From positions 1 through 64,000 of the forward strand of contig JAHZIX010000032.1 in NCBI GenBank assembly GCA_022601195.1: a stretch of 64,000 nucleotides of DNA, in the 5' to 3' direction. Below, one piece after another: positions 51,398-60,432 of this stretch. How positions within the stretch are numbered: the first letter of the stretch is position 1; each line of letters opens with the position of its first letter. Both the position numbers and the translations under genes were made by a program. Source of the stretch: Deltaproteobacteria bacterium. GTDB lineage: Bacteria; Acidobacteriota; Thermoanaerobaculia; Multivoradales; JAHZIX01. Below the pieces are notes generated by a model. That model had not been told where the DNA came from. It was given only the letters and a program-made list of their open reading frames with translations, and ran no database searches.

Positions 51398-52594
51398 ATG
51401 ACTGAGTCCTTTCTCGATCGCGTTCTCCGGCCCCACGTTTTCCGGACCAGCCCGAGCTGCGAGCTCGTGGTCGTCGACCGTCTTACCGCTGAAGAGAAAC
51501 GCCTTTGGGGAGATCAACTCGAAGGTCTCAGCTCCTACGGCGTCTTGCGGTCCAAGGCCGGTGGCGAAGCACGGGCCATCGATCGCGACTTGGCTTTGCT
51601 TCTGTTTACCCTCCAACTGCCGGGGCCTCTACCTACGTTTCTCTGTCGAGAGATGGAACCGAAGGTATTGCTCCGGTGGATTCGTGGGCTCCTTGCCGCT
51701 GGCATCCTCGAACTAGAAATGGACGGATGCTTCCTCAACTCGGAAGAGGCCCTAGCTTGCTTCGAGGACACACAACAGGAGCCAGCACCGATGCCAACCG
51801 AGCCAAGACTTCCTGCTCGTCTCAAGGACATCTCCCGAGCCGCCTTGGTCAGTGCATCGACGTTACCGGATGCCACCTCCAAGAAACGCGCTCGATGGCT
51901 CTACGGCTACCACCGCCAACCCGTCACCCCTTATTGGCGCGCCAAGCTGCAAACCCAGGAACAGATTCAGGAATGGCTTGGCCTCAACGGCGAACCAGGA
52001 CTCCGTCTGGACGGTCTCGGCAAGCGACTCATCGAAAGAGGCTGGGCCTCTTGGGATTTCGTAGAACGACCAAGGCCTGGTTCAGAACCGACCTTCAAAC
52101 TCTACGTGAGCCCTCGGGCCAAAGATCTCCCCGTAGCCTTGGCAGGCCTCTCCGAGATCCTCGGTCCCCTCGACGCCTTCCACCTGAAAGTAGGCTGCGA
52201 TCTCCCAAACATTCTGCGGGCCGACAAGTTGATGCTCTATTTCGCCACCTTCGAAGCCATGGCGACCGCTGCGGAGCGGCTGCAGAGTCGCTTTGGAGAC
52301 CTAGAGCCCCAAGGAGTACCTTTCACCGCCGAGATCGGCCTTGAAGGTCTACTTTCCTGGGGAGGCGACCCGCCCCTAAGCCGTCATTGGAGCCCAGAGC
52401 CAACACGGCGCAGCTGGCGTCAATGGATCACGGAGCGGCTGGCAGAAGCCTTTGACGAAGTCGATAGCCTTGGTGGATCCGAGTCCTTTCCTGCATGGCG
52501 GCGGGTCACCGACCTACTGGCCTTAGAAGGAATCAACACGGAAACTTGGTCACCGGATCCCCTGCGTTGGACAGGCCTGGAGAATCGCCAATGA
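51398..52594 (+). CDS. HopA1-like putative phosphothreonine/serine lyase of the lanthipeptide locus
   Basis: This encodes 398 residues. The C-terminal half (about 228-355) has the pattern I associate with HopA1-family proteins: FKLYVSPRAKDLPVALAGL, FHLKVG, DKLMLYF, PFTAEI, SWGGDPP and a final helix (WRQWITERLAEAF). HopA1-like proteins act as separate lyases in class V lanthipeptide pathways. The N-terminal 110 residues look like a PqqD/RRE-type winged helix (ARAIDRDLALLLFTLQLPG, VLLRWIRGLLAAGILEL), which could bind the precursor. RARWLYGYHRQPVTPYW in between is unassigned. The stop overlaps the next start (ATGA), so it is made with the kinase-cyclase. Family assignment is from memory of motifs. 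Confidence 0.6.
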   Translation: MTESFLDRVLRPHVFRTSPSCELVVVDRLTAEEKRLWGDQLEGLSSYGVLRSKAGGEARAIDRDLALLLFTLQLPGPLPTFLCREMEPKVLLRWIRGLLAAGILELEMDGCFLNSEEALACFEDTQQEPAPMPTEPRLPARLKDISRAALVSASTLPDATSKKRARWLYGYHRQPVTPYWRAKLQTQEQIQEWLGLNGEPGLRLDGLGKRLIERGWASWDFVERPRPGSEPTFKLYVSPRAKDLPVALAGLSEILGPLDAFHLKVGCDLPNILRADKLMLYFATFEAMATAAERLQSRFGDLEPQGVPFTAEIGLEGLLSWGGDPPLSRHWSPEPTRRSWRQWITERLAEAFDEVDSLGGSESFPAWRRVTDLLALEGINTETWSPDPLRWTGLENRQ

Positions 52595-54951
52595 GCTCGC
52601 CACCCCTTTTCGTCTGGGCCCCAGGCGTCGAGATCATTGCCGTACAGGACCTGCCGCCGAAGCTCCAGGATGAGCTTCAAGGCCACCGTCACGACTTTGC
52701 CGTCTCGGCCCGCTATACGCGACAAACCACCAGCCTGGTCGACCCGCCCACCGTTGAGCTCCTGGACGAGTTCCGTGAACCCTCTTCCATAGAACGAGCT
52801 GTCCAGCGCTACGCCTCCCGGACCGGCGACCGGCCGTCCGATGTACTCGAGCAAGCTTGGTCCACTCTCGAAGTGCTTTTGCGGCGGGGATTGTTGCTGA
52901 GTACCAAAGACCCCAGGATGACGGCAGCGCCGGCTCTGGTAGCGGGAGACTCGATCAACGATTGGACCGTCATTCGTCCGATTCGCGAGTTGGAAGATAC
53001 CCAGATCTACTTGGCAAAGAACCCCAAGAATCAACTCGGAGTGGTCAAGATGCGGGCCAGAGCGTCGACTCCCGACCGAGAAGCGATCGACAACGAGGCG
53101 CGAATCCTGGAGAGCCTAGAAGGGAGCCTAGCCCCTCGTCTCCTAGCTGTTGACAACTTCGGCGAGCGCCCTTTTCTGGTGAGCCAGTGGTGCCCCGGAA
53201 TCGGTGTTGAACAAGTAGCGAGTCGGTGGCGCCTCGGTCATGGAAGAGGCGGAGACCGTAGATCCCTGCTGCGTTTAGCAAAGGCCGTCGCAGCCGCCTT
53301 CGGGCGGCTTCATGAGTTCGGCATCCTGCACGGCGACGTCCACCCTCAGAACGTCCTCGTGGACGCAGAGAATCGCGTTTGGCTAGTGGACTTCACCCTG
53401 TCCAGCCGAATCGCAGATGGGCCCGTGGGGCAGGGCGGTGGCATCTCCTTCTATAGGGCTCCCGAGATCGCCCGCGACCTCCTTGCCGGGAAAAAAACCC
53501 AGGCGGATACCCTCAGTGAGCAATTCTCGATCGCTGCGCTAGTCTACCGCCTGCTCACCGGTCACCACTATCGAGACTTTGACCTCGAGAAGGAGACGCA
53601 GCTGCGCCAGACCGCCGAAGCTGGCATGTTGCCCTTCCGACATCGAAACCTGCCGGACTGGCCAAAGATCGAGACGATTCTGGCCAAAGCCCTCGACGAG
53701 CGACCGGAGCGACGCTTCGAGACCGTCCGGTCCTTTGCCAAAGCCTTCGCAGCCGTCTCCTCGAGGCAGCTGGAAGAAAGCCCGCCGGGAACGGCTGGAG
53801 CACTGGCCAAAGCTAGGTCTCGTATCTTGTCCTCCTGGGGGCCGCAAGGTGCCTGGTGGCAGGAACCGCTGCGCAGCCCCATGGCCTCGGTGCAAAACGG
53901 CGCCGGTGGCATTGCCCTCGCAGCCTCTCGAATTGCTCTCCTTGAAGAGGACAGCGAGATTCTCTCCATCGCCGATCTGTGGATCCGGCGTGCCCGGCGG
54001 GACTTAGCCGCCCCGGAGGCCTTCACCTCTTCTGAGCTCAGCGTTACCTCAGCCAACATCGGTCATGGTTCTCCGCAGCATAACGAGAGTGGTGTTCACG
54101 CTGTCGATAGCCTGATCGCCCACCTAGGGGGTCAACGGCAGCGTCAGGAAGCCTCATTGAGGAGATATCTCGAGTCCGTGAACCGGCCGTTTCTGGGCCT
54201 CGATGTCACCCTTGGCACCGCAAGCCAACTGGTAACAGGAGCCATCTTGCTGGAGACCCTTCACCCAGGCGAGATCCGAGACTCCTTGAAGGACGGTGGA
54301 GACCGTGCCCTGACTGAGATTTGGAGTGGCTTATCCGAGGAACCCATCATCCATGCCTCCTCAATCGACAATCTCGGACTTGCTCATGGATGGGCTGGCT
54401 TCCTATTCGCCACCCTTCGCTGGAGAGAGGTCTCCTCGGGAACTTGGCCTCCAGGCTTCGAAGACCGCCTGGCCCAGTGGGCCGAAACGGCCGAACCCCT
54501 AGGTCGAGGGTTGCGGTGGCCATGGAATCTTGGGCATCTGAGACGTCAGGGATCCTCCATGGCGTCGATGCCTGGCTGGTGCAATGGCACCGCTGGGCAT
54601 CTCTTGCTAGCTTGCAAGATAGCTGGAAGCGGCTGGACCGAGTTCTTTTCCCTCGCCGAAAAGGCCGCCTACGATGTATGGGATGCGGGCAGCACCTCTG
54701 CGAGCCTGTGTTGTGGATTGGTTGGTCGAGCCTACGGTTTGCTCGCCATGTACCGCCTGACTGGGGATGCTGTTTGGCATCACCGGGCAACCGTTCTCGC
54801 CGAGACTGCTGCCAGCAGCGGTAGCTTCGCCGAAGCGCCCCCCTACAGCCTTTTCAAGGGTGCCCTATCACTAGCCGTTCTGGCGAGTGATCTCGACCAT
54901 GCAGAGTCGGCTGCTTTTCCCTTCATCGAAGGAGATGGTTGGATTCTCTAG
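52591..54951 (+). CDS. Lanthipeptide synthetase-like protein: RRE-like, kinase and LanC domains
   Basis: This encodes 786 residues from the ATG at 52591, overlapping the preceding stop. Residues 5-105 resemble a PqqD/RRE domain (VDPPTVELLDEFREP, LEVLLRRGLLL). The kinase domain (about 120-400) keeps the catalytic residues: Lys153 (GVVKMRA), HGDVHPQNVLV (Asp249, Asn254) and VDF (Asp267). The LanC cyclase (about 430-786) has GLAHGWAG (His599), GWCNGTAG (Cys664) and SLCCGLVG (Cys707-Cys708), so zinc would be held by three Cys as in ProcM-type CCG enzymes rather than Cys-Cys-His. Unlike class III/IV enzymes there is no N-terminal lyase domain; the neighbouring HopA1-like protein could supply it. 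Expected chemistry: Ser/Thr phosphorylation and thioether closure on a peptide. Confidence 0.82.
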   Translation: MSSPPLFVWAPGVEIIAVQDLPPKLQDELQGHRHDFAVSARYTRQTTSLVDPPTVELLDEFREPSSIERAVQRYASRTGDRPSDVLEQAWSTLEVLLRRGLLLSTKDPRMTAAPALVAGDSINDWTVIRPIRELEDTQIYLAKNPKNQLGVVKMRARASTPDREAIDNEARILESLEGSLAPRLLAVDNFGERPFLVSQWCPGIGVEQVASRWRLGHGRGGDRRSLLRLAKAVAAAFGRLHEFGILHGDVHPQNVLVDAENRVWLVDFTLSSRIADGPVGQGGGISFYRAPEIARDLLAGKKTQADTLSEQFSIAALVYRLLTGHHYRDFDLEKETQLRQTAEAGMLPFRHRNLPDWPKIETILAKALDERPERRFETVRSFAKAFAAVSSRQLEESPPGTAGALAKARSRILSSWGPQGAWWQEPLRSPMASVQNGAGGIALAASRIALLEEDSEILSIADLWIRRARRDLAAPEAFTSSELSVTSANIGHGSPQHNESGVHAVDSLIAHLGGQRQRQEASLRRYLESVNRPFLGLDVTLGTASQLVTGAILLETLHPGEIRDSLKDGGDRALTEIWSGLSEEPIIHASSIDNLGLAHGWAGFLFATLRWREVSSGTWPPGFEDRLAQWAETAEPLGRGLRWPWNLGHLRRQGSSMASMPGWCNGTAGHLLLACKIAGSGWTEFFSLAEKAAYDVWDAGSTSASLCCGLVGRAYGLLAMYRLTGDAVWHHRATVLAETAASSGSFAEAPPYSLFKGALSLAVLASDLDHAESAAFPFIEGDGWIL

Positions 54952-55003
54952 TCGTTCGATTGAGTCCAGGATGTGTCTCGGTTCCCGACGAAAGCCCCTC
55001 TCC

Positions 55004-58000
55004 CTATCTCTTCAGCCGGGAAAGCAGGTACTCGATCGCTCCCTGGAGCTGATTGTCTACACCTGCCGCCAACTGGTTGAGATCTTCTGGAACATCGAGG
55101 TCCGGCTTAACTCCCTTTCCTTCGATTCGATTGGTTTCCCCTGATAGAGGATCGAGATGAACTACATTGGCCAGGGAAGATGCCCCACCATCGATCAATC
55201 TCGGCCCGCCCAGGTAGTAGTTGACGCCGCCGAAGGTCCGACTGCCGAGCAGGCGGCCGAGATCAGCGCGTTTAAAGAAATCTGCCAACAGCTCGCCGGC
55301 CGATCCGGACCAGCCGTTGATGAGGAGGACTCGATGGGGGGTCGAGTTCGGAACCGGCCAACTACCTAGAGGACCACGCCGGTCCGCTAAGGTATCGAGG
55401 GGCTGGCGCCGGATTTCATCGATGATGTCGTAGGGCAGCGGCCCACCGCCGTTGAATCGAGTGTCGAAGATGAGGCCGTCTCGATCGATTTGGTCTCGGA
55501 ACTGGCGTTCGAAAAGGTGCCGACCTTGCCACAGGCCGGCACCTCTGCGCCTCTCCGTGTTGGGGATGTAGACGTATCCCAGCCGACGTCCGACTCCCGC
55601 CGATGCCGCCTCGACCACGGCGCGATTCCCCTCGATCCAAGCGAGCTGCCGAAGAGTGGTTTCCTCGAACATATCCAAGGTGACAACTTCCACTTCTCTC
55701 AGTTGTCCATCGCAACCTCCCGGGTCCCGGATCAGCAAATGGACTTGCCGCCCCGCCTTGCCCTGGAAAACCTCCCAGGGTTCCCGGTTCCTGGTCAATG
55801 AAACCCCATCGACCGCCAACAGATAGCTGCCTTCTCCAACACCGGCTCTGATCAACGGAGCCGCCACTTCCGGTAGCCACCGGCCCGGCCTCGAGAAGTT
55901 CTCCAAACGATAATCACCGCAGGTTGCGTCGTAAACCAGGTCCGCACCGAGCAATCCGACTCGAACCGGATCCACTTGGTCGATGTCTCCACCGGAAAGG
56001 CGAGTGTGAGAAGAGCCCACCTCGGCGTAGAGCTCGCTGAGAAGCTGATTCAACTCGTCACGGGTCGCTACTGCCTGAACTCGCTTCTCGTACTTTTGGT
56101 AGAGACTGGGCCAACGAATTTTCCGGAGTCGTTTCTCGTCGTGAAAAAAGTCCCGTACCAACCTCCAACTCTCCCGGAATAGTTGATGCCATTCCTCTCG
56201 CCGGTCGATGACTTTGGCCAAGCCGCCGCTGTCGATACGCGAGCGGGAAACTGCGCCTTGCTTGGCCAACTCTAGATCGAATCGCCAGAGCCGGTTGCTT
56301 TCCATGACGACCAACACCGATCCATCACCAGAAATAGAATAATCTCCGGGGCTGCCCAGGAGCACGAGAGGCTCCGGAGAGGCCGCCTTGACCAAGGAAA
56401 GGGTACGATCTCCCGTCGGGGTCTCGTCTTGAATCACGATTTGATCCTCGGCGACGGCGTTGATGCGATGCAATCGCCGAGAGGGCAACGGCACCACCTC
56501 GATCTGCTCTTCGAAGGACGCCAAGGGGCCAAACACACTGTCGAGAATAGGTGTACCCTGGAGATCAGAGCCATCCCGCGAACCGCTGGTAGCCGCCAGG
56601 TTGACCTGGACTCGAGCCAACCGATCCGTATTTGAATAGGCAGCCGCACCGCCACCCAGCTCGCTTTCGGTGAGATGAAGGCCTCGGCGAGAAACAAAAT
56701 AAAGGTAGGTGCCCTCAGGGGCGAAGCTCGGCTTGCAGTCGGAAGTAAAACCCGAAGTGAGGATGCGCCTCTCGGCACTGTCTACCACCACTGCGTTCAA
56801 ACGTCGATTGCCGTTCGGTGCATAATCATGAAAAACCACAATGTGACCCGTCGGTGACCAGCAAGGACGCATGCGCTGCAATTGGTACGGCAGCATTCCC
56901 TCGAGCTTGCCAATCTCTCGAGTGACCAAGCGATCGTGGGTGTCCAGCTCCACCAATTGCAAGCTGCTGGTCTGGTCGACGAAAACAGCCCGGTGGCAGC
57001 AGGGGGACACGGTGAGCCGATAGCGAAAGCCCTCCTTGAAATGAAACACCTTTTCGTTGCCCGAGGCGATCTGGTGAAGCACTAGGTCGTACTCACTAGG
57101 CTTGCTTCGTCCAGAGCTTGCCTGTGCTACGGATGGGTCTTTCTGGGTGGGCCGGGCATCACTGTGAAAGAGAATGTGCTCCTCGTCCAGCCAGACCGCG
57201 CTCCGTTCGGCGGACTCGAGGCGGACCGATCCTGGCCCAAAGCGATCGAGAAGCCGAGTAGGACCGCCCGCTACGGGCAGGTCGAAAATAGAACCTCGGG
57301 CGCTGACCAGGAGGCGGGATCCATCCGACGAGAGATCGAAAGATTGAATCAGGTTATCGACCGGCCTCCACTCGGGCACCAAAGCCGAGCGATCAGGCGT
57401 GAGCTCGATAGGCACTCTCAGCGGATTCCCAAAGTCCGGTGTGCCGTCACCGAAGGGAATTCGAAAGACTTCCCCACCCTGAGTGAACACCATGTCTGAA
57501 GGCCCCATGGCGGGAAAGTTGAGATCTTCGTTTTCTTGGGTCAATCGCTCCGGACTCTCGATCTGCTTTTCCTCCAGCTCCTTTTCCAATTGAGTCTCGA
57601 GACCTCGAAAGACCCAAAGATTGAAGATCCTCTTCCGATTCCGCTTCCCCTCTTTCAAAGGTTGATCTGTGCGATCGGAAATGAAATAGAGATCTCCATC
57701 GCGCCACATGGGGGCAGCGTAGGTGCGGTTCGGATAAGCCAGACGCACCACTCGATGGGTCAGGGTATCGAAAACGAATAGGCCCGAGGCGAGCCCCCCT
57801 TGGTACCCCCTCCACAAGGTGACGTCCCGACCGAGCATCTGAAAAGCGATAAATCTTCCTGGGAGCTTGCTCGAGCGCGAGTAGGCCCCATCCGCTGCGA
57901 AGGGAATCTTGATCCGAGTCGCCGGACCTCCCTCGATGGGAATCTCGAAAAAATGAGAATAGAAGCTGTTGTGAATTTGACGCCTCGAGGCAAACAGTAG

Positions 58001-58315
58001 CTTCCGGCCTTCCGGATGCCAATCGATCAGCAAATCCGAAGCAGGATGAAAAGTCTTCCGCTGGGGCACTCCCCCAGCGGTGGAAAGGGTGTAGAGATCT
58101 CGGTTGCCGGTGTAATCGGCACTGAAGGCCAGCGACTCTCCCCCCGGTGAAAACCGTGGGAAGGATTCCGTTCCCTGAACTGAGGTCAAACGCTGAGCGG
58201 GGCCTCCCTGTTTCTCGACCCGCCAGATATCACTGGCATAGACAAAGACGATATGACTCTCGGAAACATCCGGCTGCCTAAATATTCCCGGCAGGCCTTC
58301 TTGGAGCTGGCTCAC
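55004..58315 (-). CDS. Tricorn-type protease homologue
   Basis: This encodes 1103 residues from a GTG at 58315 (GGAGG seven bases upstream), close to archaeal tricorn length; no signal peptide, so cytosolic. The N-terminal two-thirds forms WD40/PD40-like beta-propellers (FPRFSPGGESLAFSADYTGNR; LLIDWHPEGRKLLFASRR). A core region with VGSSHTRLSGG (Ser-His pair) is followed by a PDZ-like domain (YLLAVDGVSLTRN) and an S41 domain with RFNGGG, NGWSGSAGE (nucleophile Ser) and GKGVKPDLDV. Tricorn trims peptides from larger proteases. It is convergent with the lanthipeptide-like gene 52 bases away; a role in removing a leader is conceivable but unsupported. Confidence 0.92.
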   Translation of the reverse strand: MSQLQEGLPGIFRQPDVSESHIVFVYASDIWRVEKQGGPAQRLTSVQGTESFPRFSPGGESLAFSADYTGNRDLYTLSTAGGVPQRKTFHPASDLLIDWHPEGRKLLFASRRQIHNSFYSHFFEIPIEGGPATRIKIPFAADGAYSRSSKLPGRFIAFQMLGRDVTLWRGYQGGLASGLFVFDTLTHRVVRLAYPNRTYAAPMWRDGDLYFISDRTDQPLKEGKRNRKRIFNLWVFRGLETQLEKELEEKQIESPERLTQENEDLNFPAMGPSDMVFTQGGEVFRIPFGDGTPDFGNPLRVPIELTPDRSALVPEWRPVDNLIQSFDLSSDGSRLLVSARGSIFDLPVAGGPTRLLDRFGPGSVRLESAERSAVWLDEEHILFHSDARPTQKDPSVAQASSGRSKPSEYDLVLHQIASGNEKVFHFKEGFRYRLTVSPCCHRAVFVDQTSSLQLVELDTHDRLVTREIGKLEGMLPYQLQRMRPCWSPTGHIVVFHDYAPNGNRRLNAVVVDSAERRILTSGFTSDCKPSFAPEGTYLYFVSRRGLHLTESELGGGAAAYSNTDRLARVQVNLAATSGSRDGSDLQGTPILDSVFGPLASFEEQIEVVPLPSRRLHRINAVAEDQIVIQDETPTGDRTLSLVKAASPEPLVLLGSPGDYSISGDGSVLVVMESNRLWRFDLELAKQGAVSRSRIDSGGLAKVIDRREEWHQLFRESWRLVRDFFHDEKRLRKIRWPSLYQKYEKRVQAVATRDELNQLLSELYAEVGSSHTRLSGGDIDQVDPVRVGLLGADLVYDATCGDYRLENFSRPGRWLPEVAAPLIRAGVGEGSYLLAVDGVSLTRNREPWEVFQGKAGRQVHLLIRDPGGCDGQLREVEVVTLDMFEETTLRQLAWIEGNRAVVEAASAGVGRRLGYVYIPNTERRRGAGLWQGRHLFERQFRDQIDRDGLIFDTRFNGGGPLPYDIIDEIRRQPLDTLADRRGPLGSWPVPNSTPHRVLLINGWSGSAGELLADFFKRADLGRLLGSRTFGGVNYYLGGPRLIDGGASSLANVVHLDPLSGETNRIEGKGVKPDLDVPEDLNQLAAGVDNQLQGAIEYLLSRLKR

Positions 58316-58355
58316 AGCAATCCCTCCTTGGTGCGAAATGTAGCTATTTCACAGA

Positions 58356-58391
58356 AGTAAGAGGGACGCAAGGTGAAATTTCCCTCTTACT
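58356..58391. promoter_or_regulatory. Eleven-base perfect inverted repeat upstream of the tricorn gene
   Basis: AGTAAGAGGGA (58356-58366) and TCCCTCTTACT (58381-58391) are perfect inverted copies 14 bases apart, ending 41 bases upstream of the GTG start. It could be a repressor operator or a leader hairpin. Confidence 0.6.
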
Positions 58392-58555
58392 AGCCGACAA
58401 ATCTGAATTCCAGTCCCTCTCTTGAAGAGAAGTCAGGGCCGCCGGGGATGGCCGTCCCTGCTTGGAAAGGAAAGGATCAGCCGAGGGTTCCAGAAAGCTC
58501 TCGGAGGCAAGGCCACGGGTTAGCGGAAGACTCGTGAAACGGAGCACACATGCCG

Positions 58556-58603
58556 CGGATCTCTCAGCACACGGATCTCTCAGAACCCAGGTCTCTCAGG
58601 TTA
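58556..58603. repeat. Three units of a 16-base tandem repeat
   Basis: CGGATCTCTCAGCACA, CGGATCTCTCAGAACC and CAGGTCTCTCAGGTTA share the core TCTCTCAG at a strict 16-base period, the same period as the array at 27442. Confidence 0.75.
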
Positions 58604-58673
58604 CGGAGTCGCCGCAAGAGATCGGCTCGGTGTCGGAGATGGATTCACTTCGAGATTCTAGAAGGAGACCAAG

Positions 58674-59189
58674 ATGCCCTCCATGTTGCCAGCGAAACCT
58701 AATGAAGTTGGCGAGAAACCAGGACACCCAGTGACCGTCACCCTCCTAGTGGCCCTCCTGGTGCTAGCAGGGTCGGTAGTGTTCACCGCTCTCGAAGCTC
58801 GCTTCGGTCTCCCGGACACCCACCCCTCAGGCAGCAGTCCTCAAGAGCTCGAATGCCAGGTCCGCATCTCGCCTTATATGCCCAGGATCATCGGCGAGCA
58901 CTTTTCGACTCGGTTCCGCATCGAATTGCTCACCTCTCCACCCGCAGTGGTCTATGGTGAATACAAAATCACCTACCGGGATTCCGAGGGCCGCCAACGA
59001 ACGGAACCTGGAGTCTTGCGGAAAGCCGTTACTTCCAGCGGCCGTGAGCTATACCGCGAGGACGTGGCCCTGAGCTCACCCGTCGAGGTGCTGTCCGTCA
59101 TCATGCTGAAGGCTCACTGCTCGCCCTTGGAGGAAGAGGAGCCAGGGTCTTCCCCCCTGGGTACCGCCAAAGTCGGACCTCGGAAGTAA
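58674..59189 (+). CDS. Membrane-anchored hypothetical protein
   Basis: This encodes 171 residues from the ATG at 58674, with AGGAG six bases upstream. One N-terminal membrane helix (VTVTLLVALLVLAGSVVFTAL, about 21-41) anchors an extracytoplasmic domain of about 125 residues with beta-strand character (CQVRISPYMPRIIGEHF, VVYGEYKITYRDSEGRQR) and two Cys. No family is recognised. Confidence 0.65.
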   Translation: MPSMLPAKPNEVGEKPGHPVTVTLLVALLVLAGSVVFTALEARFGLPDTHPSGSSPQELECQVRISPYMPRIIGEHFSTRFRIELLTSPPAVVYGEYKITYRDSEGRQRTEPGVLRKAVTSSGRELYREDVALSSPVEVLSVIMLKAHCSPLEEEEPGSSPLGTAKVGPRK

Positions 59190-59313
59190 GGCGAGGCAAC
59201 AAGTCCGCTGACCTTCGTTCAGTTTCAGAAATTTAGCCCAACGAGCTCCTTGCAGATTCAAGAACTCCTCTGACCCCAAGACTGCTGAGGGAACAAGCGA
59301 TAGGCTTAGGCCC

Positions 59314-59889
59314 ATGGAAAATTCCACCCCTGGCCATCCCAACGTTCATCAGGCCCTCGAACACCTTCCCCTGGAAACCGAACGCCTGCGCCTTCGGGAG
59401 CTGACCCTGGCGGATGCCCCTTTTGCCCTGGAGTTGGTCAATGACCCTTCTTGGATTCGTTTCATCGGCGACCGTGGCATTCACACCCTGGACGACGCCC
59501 GGCGGTATCTCCGAGAAGGCCCCATGGCTAGCTATGCTCAATTCGGCCTGGGGCTGTTCCTCACCGAGCTCCCTGAATCGGGAATTCCCATCGGCCTCTG
59601 CGGGCTTCTCCGGCGACCCACCTTGGACGCTCCGGACATCGGTTTTGCCTTCCTGCCTCGCTTTTGGGGAAAGGGCTATGCCTATGAAGCGGCTAAAGCA
59701 GTGATCGACTGGTCTGAGGAGACCCACGCCTTCCCCCTCGTTCTAGCCATTACTTTGGAAGAGAATCGATCCTCGATCCGGCTCTTGGAAAAACTCGGCC
59801 TACGGTTCGAAAAACCAGTCCGGCAACCAGGGGACGAGGAGGAACTCAGGCTCTATGCCCGGCGATGGCCCGACCGGATCGAAAAGTAG
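59314..59889 (+). CDS. GNAT-family N-acetyltransferase (RimJ/RimL-like)
   Basis: This encodes 191 residues. The pattern is that of RimJ/RimL-type GNAT enzymes: LETERLRLRELTLADAPFAL at the N-terminus, FLTELPESGIPIGLCGLLRRP, DIGFAFLPRFWGKGYAYEA (acetyl-CoA pyrophosphate loop, usually RGxGxA) and ENRSSIRLLEKLGLRFE. It probably acetylates an amino group on a protein, peptide or small molecule. The start at 59314 lies after a weak purine stretch. It appears to be a single gene. Confidence 0.9.
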   Translation: MENSTPGHPNVHQALEHLPLETERLRLRELTLADAPFALELVNDPSWIRFIGDRGIHTLDDARRYLREGPMASYAQFGLGLFLTELPESGIPIGLCGLLRRPTLDAPDIGFAFLPRFWGKGYAYEAAKAVIDWSEETHAFPLVLAITLEENRSSIRLLEKLGLRFEKPVRQPGDEEELRLYARRWPDRIEK

Positions 59890-60078
59890 CCTGAAGGCTC
59901 TTCATGGGACAGAATTCGAAGGCCCCGAGCTGGGCGCTTCAAGGGTTGAAAGAGTCAAGCCATACTCCTTTGGAATGGAGCCTAGAAAACTGGTAACAAA
60001 GTAGCCACTAAATATTCGCAGCGAAAGCAGGAGCCCCCTCGGAAAGATTCCAAAGAGAGCTCCTGGTGAGCGGCGGTT

Positions 60079-60432
60079 CTAGCAGCCGTTATAAGTAGAC
60101 CAGCCAGCTCCCGTATTGCAAGGTCGGCCATTCACATCGTTACAAGTCTCGCCATGCCGACAAGCGAGATTGACGGCCACAGCAACACCGTTGCATAGGC
60201 AGTTGCAGATGATCGGCACAGGGGCTCCTTCACCATCAGCATCGACATCCGGACAGGCTTCCACAGCATCTGCGTCATCGAGAAAAGTGGGCGTTTGAAA
60301 AAACAGAGTGGAAGCATCTTGCTGAACAGCAGCTTCGGCCGGCGCCGGAGACGTCTCCACAGAAATGCTATCGGCCTGAGCTCCGAAACAGAAAACGACT
60401 AAACCCAATAGAATTGCTAGATTAAAACGCAT
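60079..60432 (-). CDS. Small secreted cysteine-rich protein
   Basis: This encodes 117 residues from the ATG at 60432, with AAGGAG upstream. A signal peptide ends near GAQA (residues 17-20). The middle is acidic (VEACPDVDADGEGAP) and the C-terminal 45 residues hold most of the eight mature cysteines (ICNCLCNG, LACRHGETCNDVNGRPC, YNGC). I do not recognise it. The disulfide-dense tail suggests a compact exported domain. It may be an extracellular peptide or toxin-like protein, which cannot be decided here. Confidence 0.72.
   Translation of the reverse strand: MRFNLAILLGLVVFCFGAQADSISVETSPAPAEAAVQQDASTLFFQTPTFLDDADAVEACPDVDADGEGAPVPIICNCLCNGVAVAVNLACRHGETCNDVNGRPCNTGAGWSTYNGC

Larger units (their letters stand above)
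58316..58673. other. Divergent intergenic region upstream of the tricorn gene
   Basis: It contains the 11-base inverted repeat at 58356-58391 and a 16-base tandem array at 58556-58603, listed separately. No gene is supported. Confidence 0.6.
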
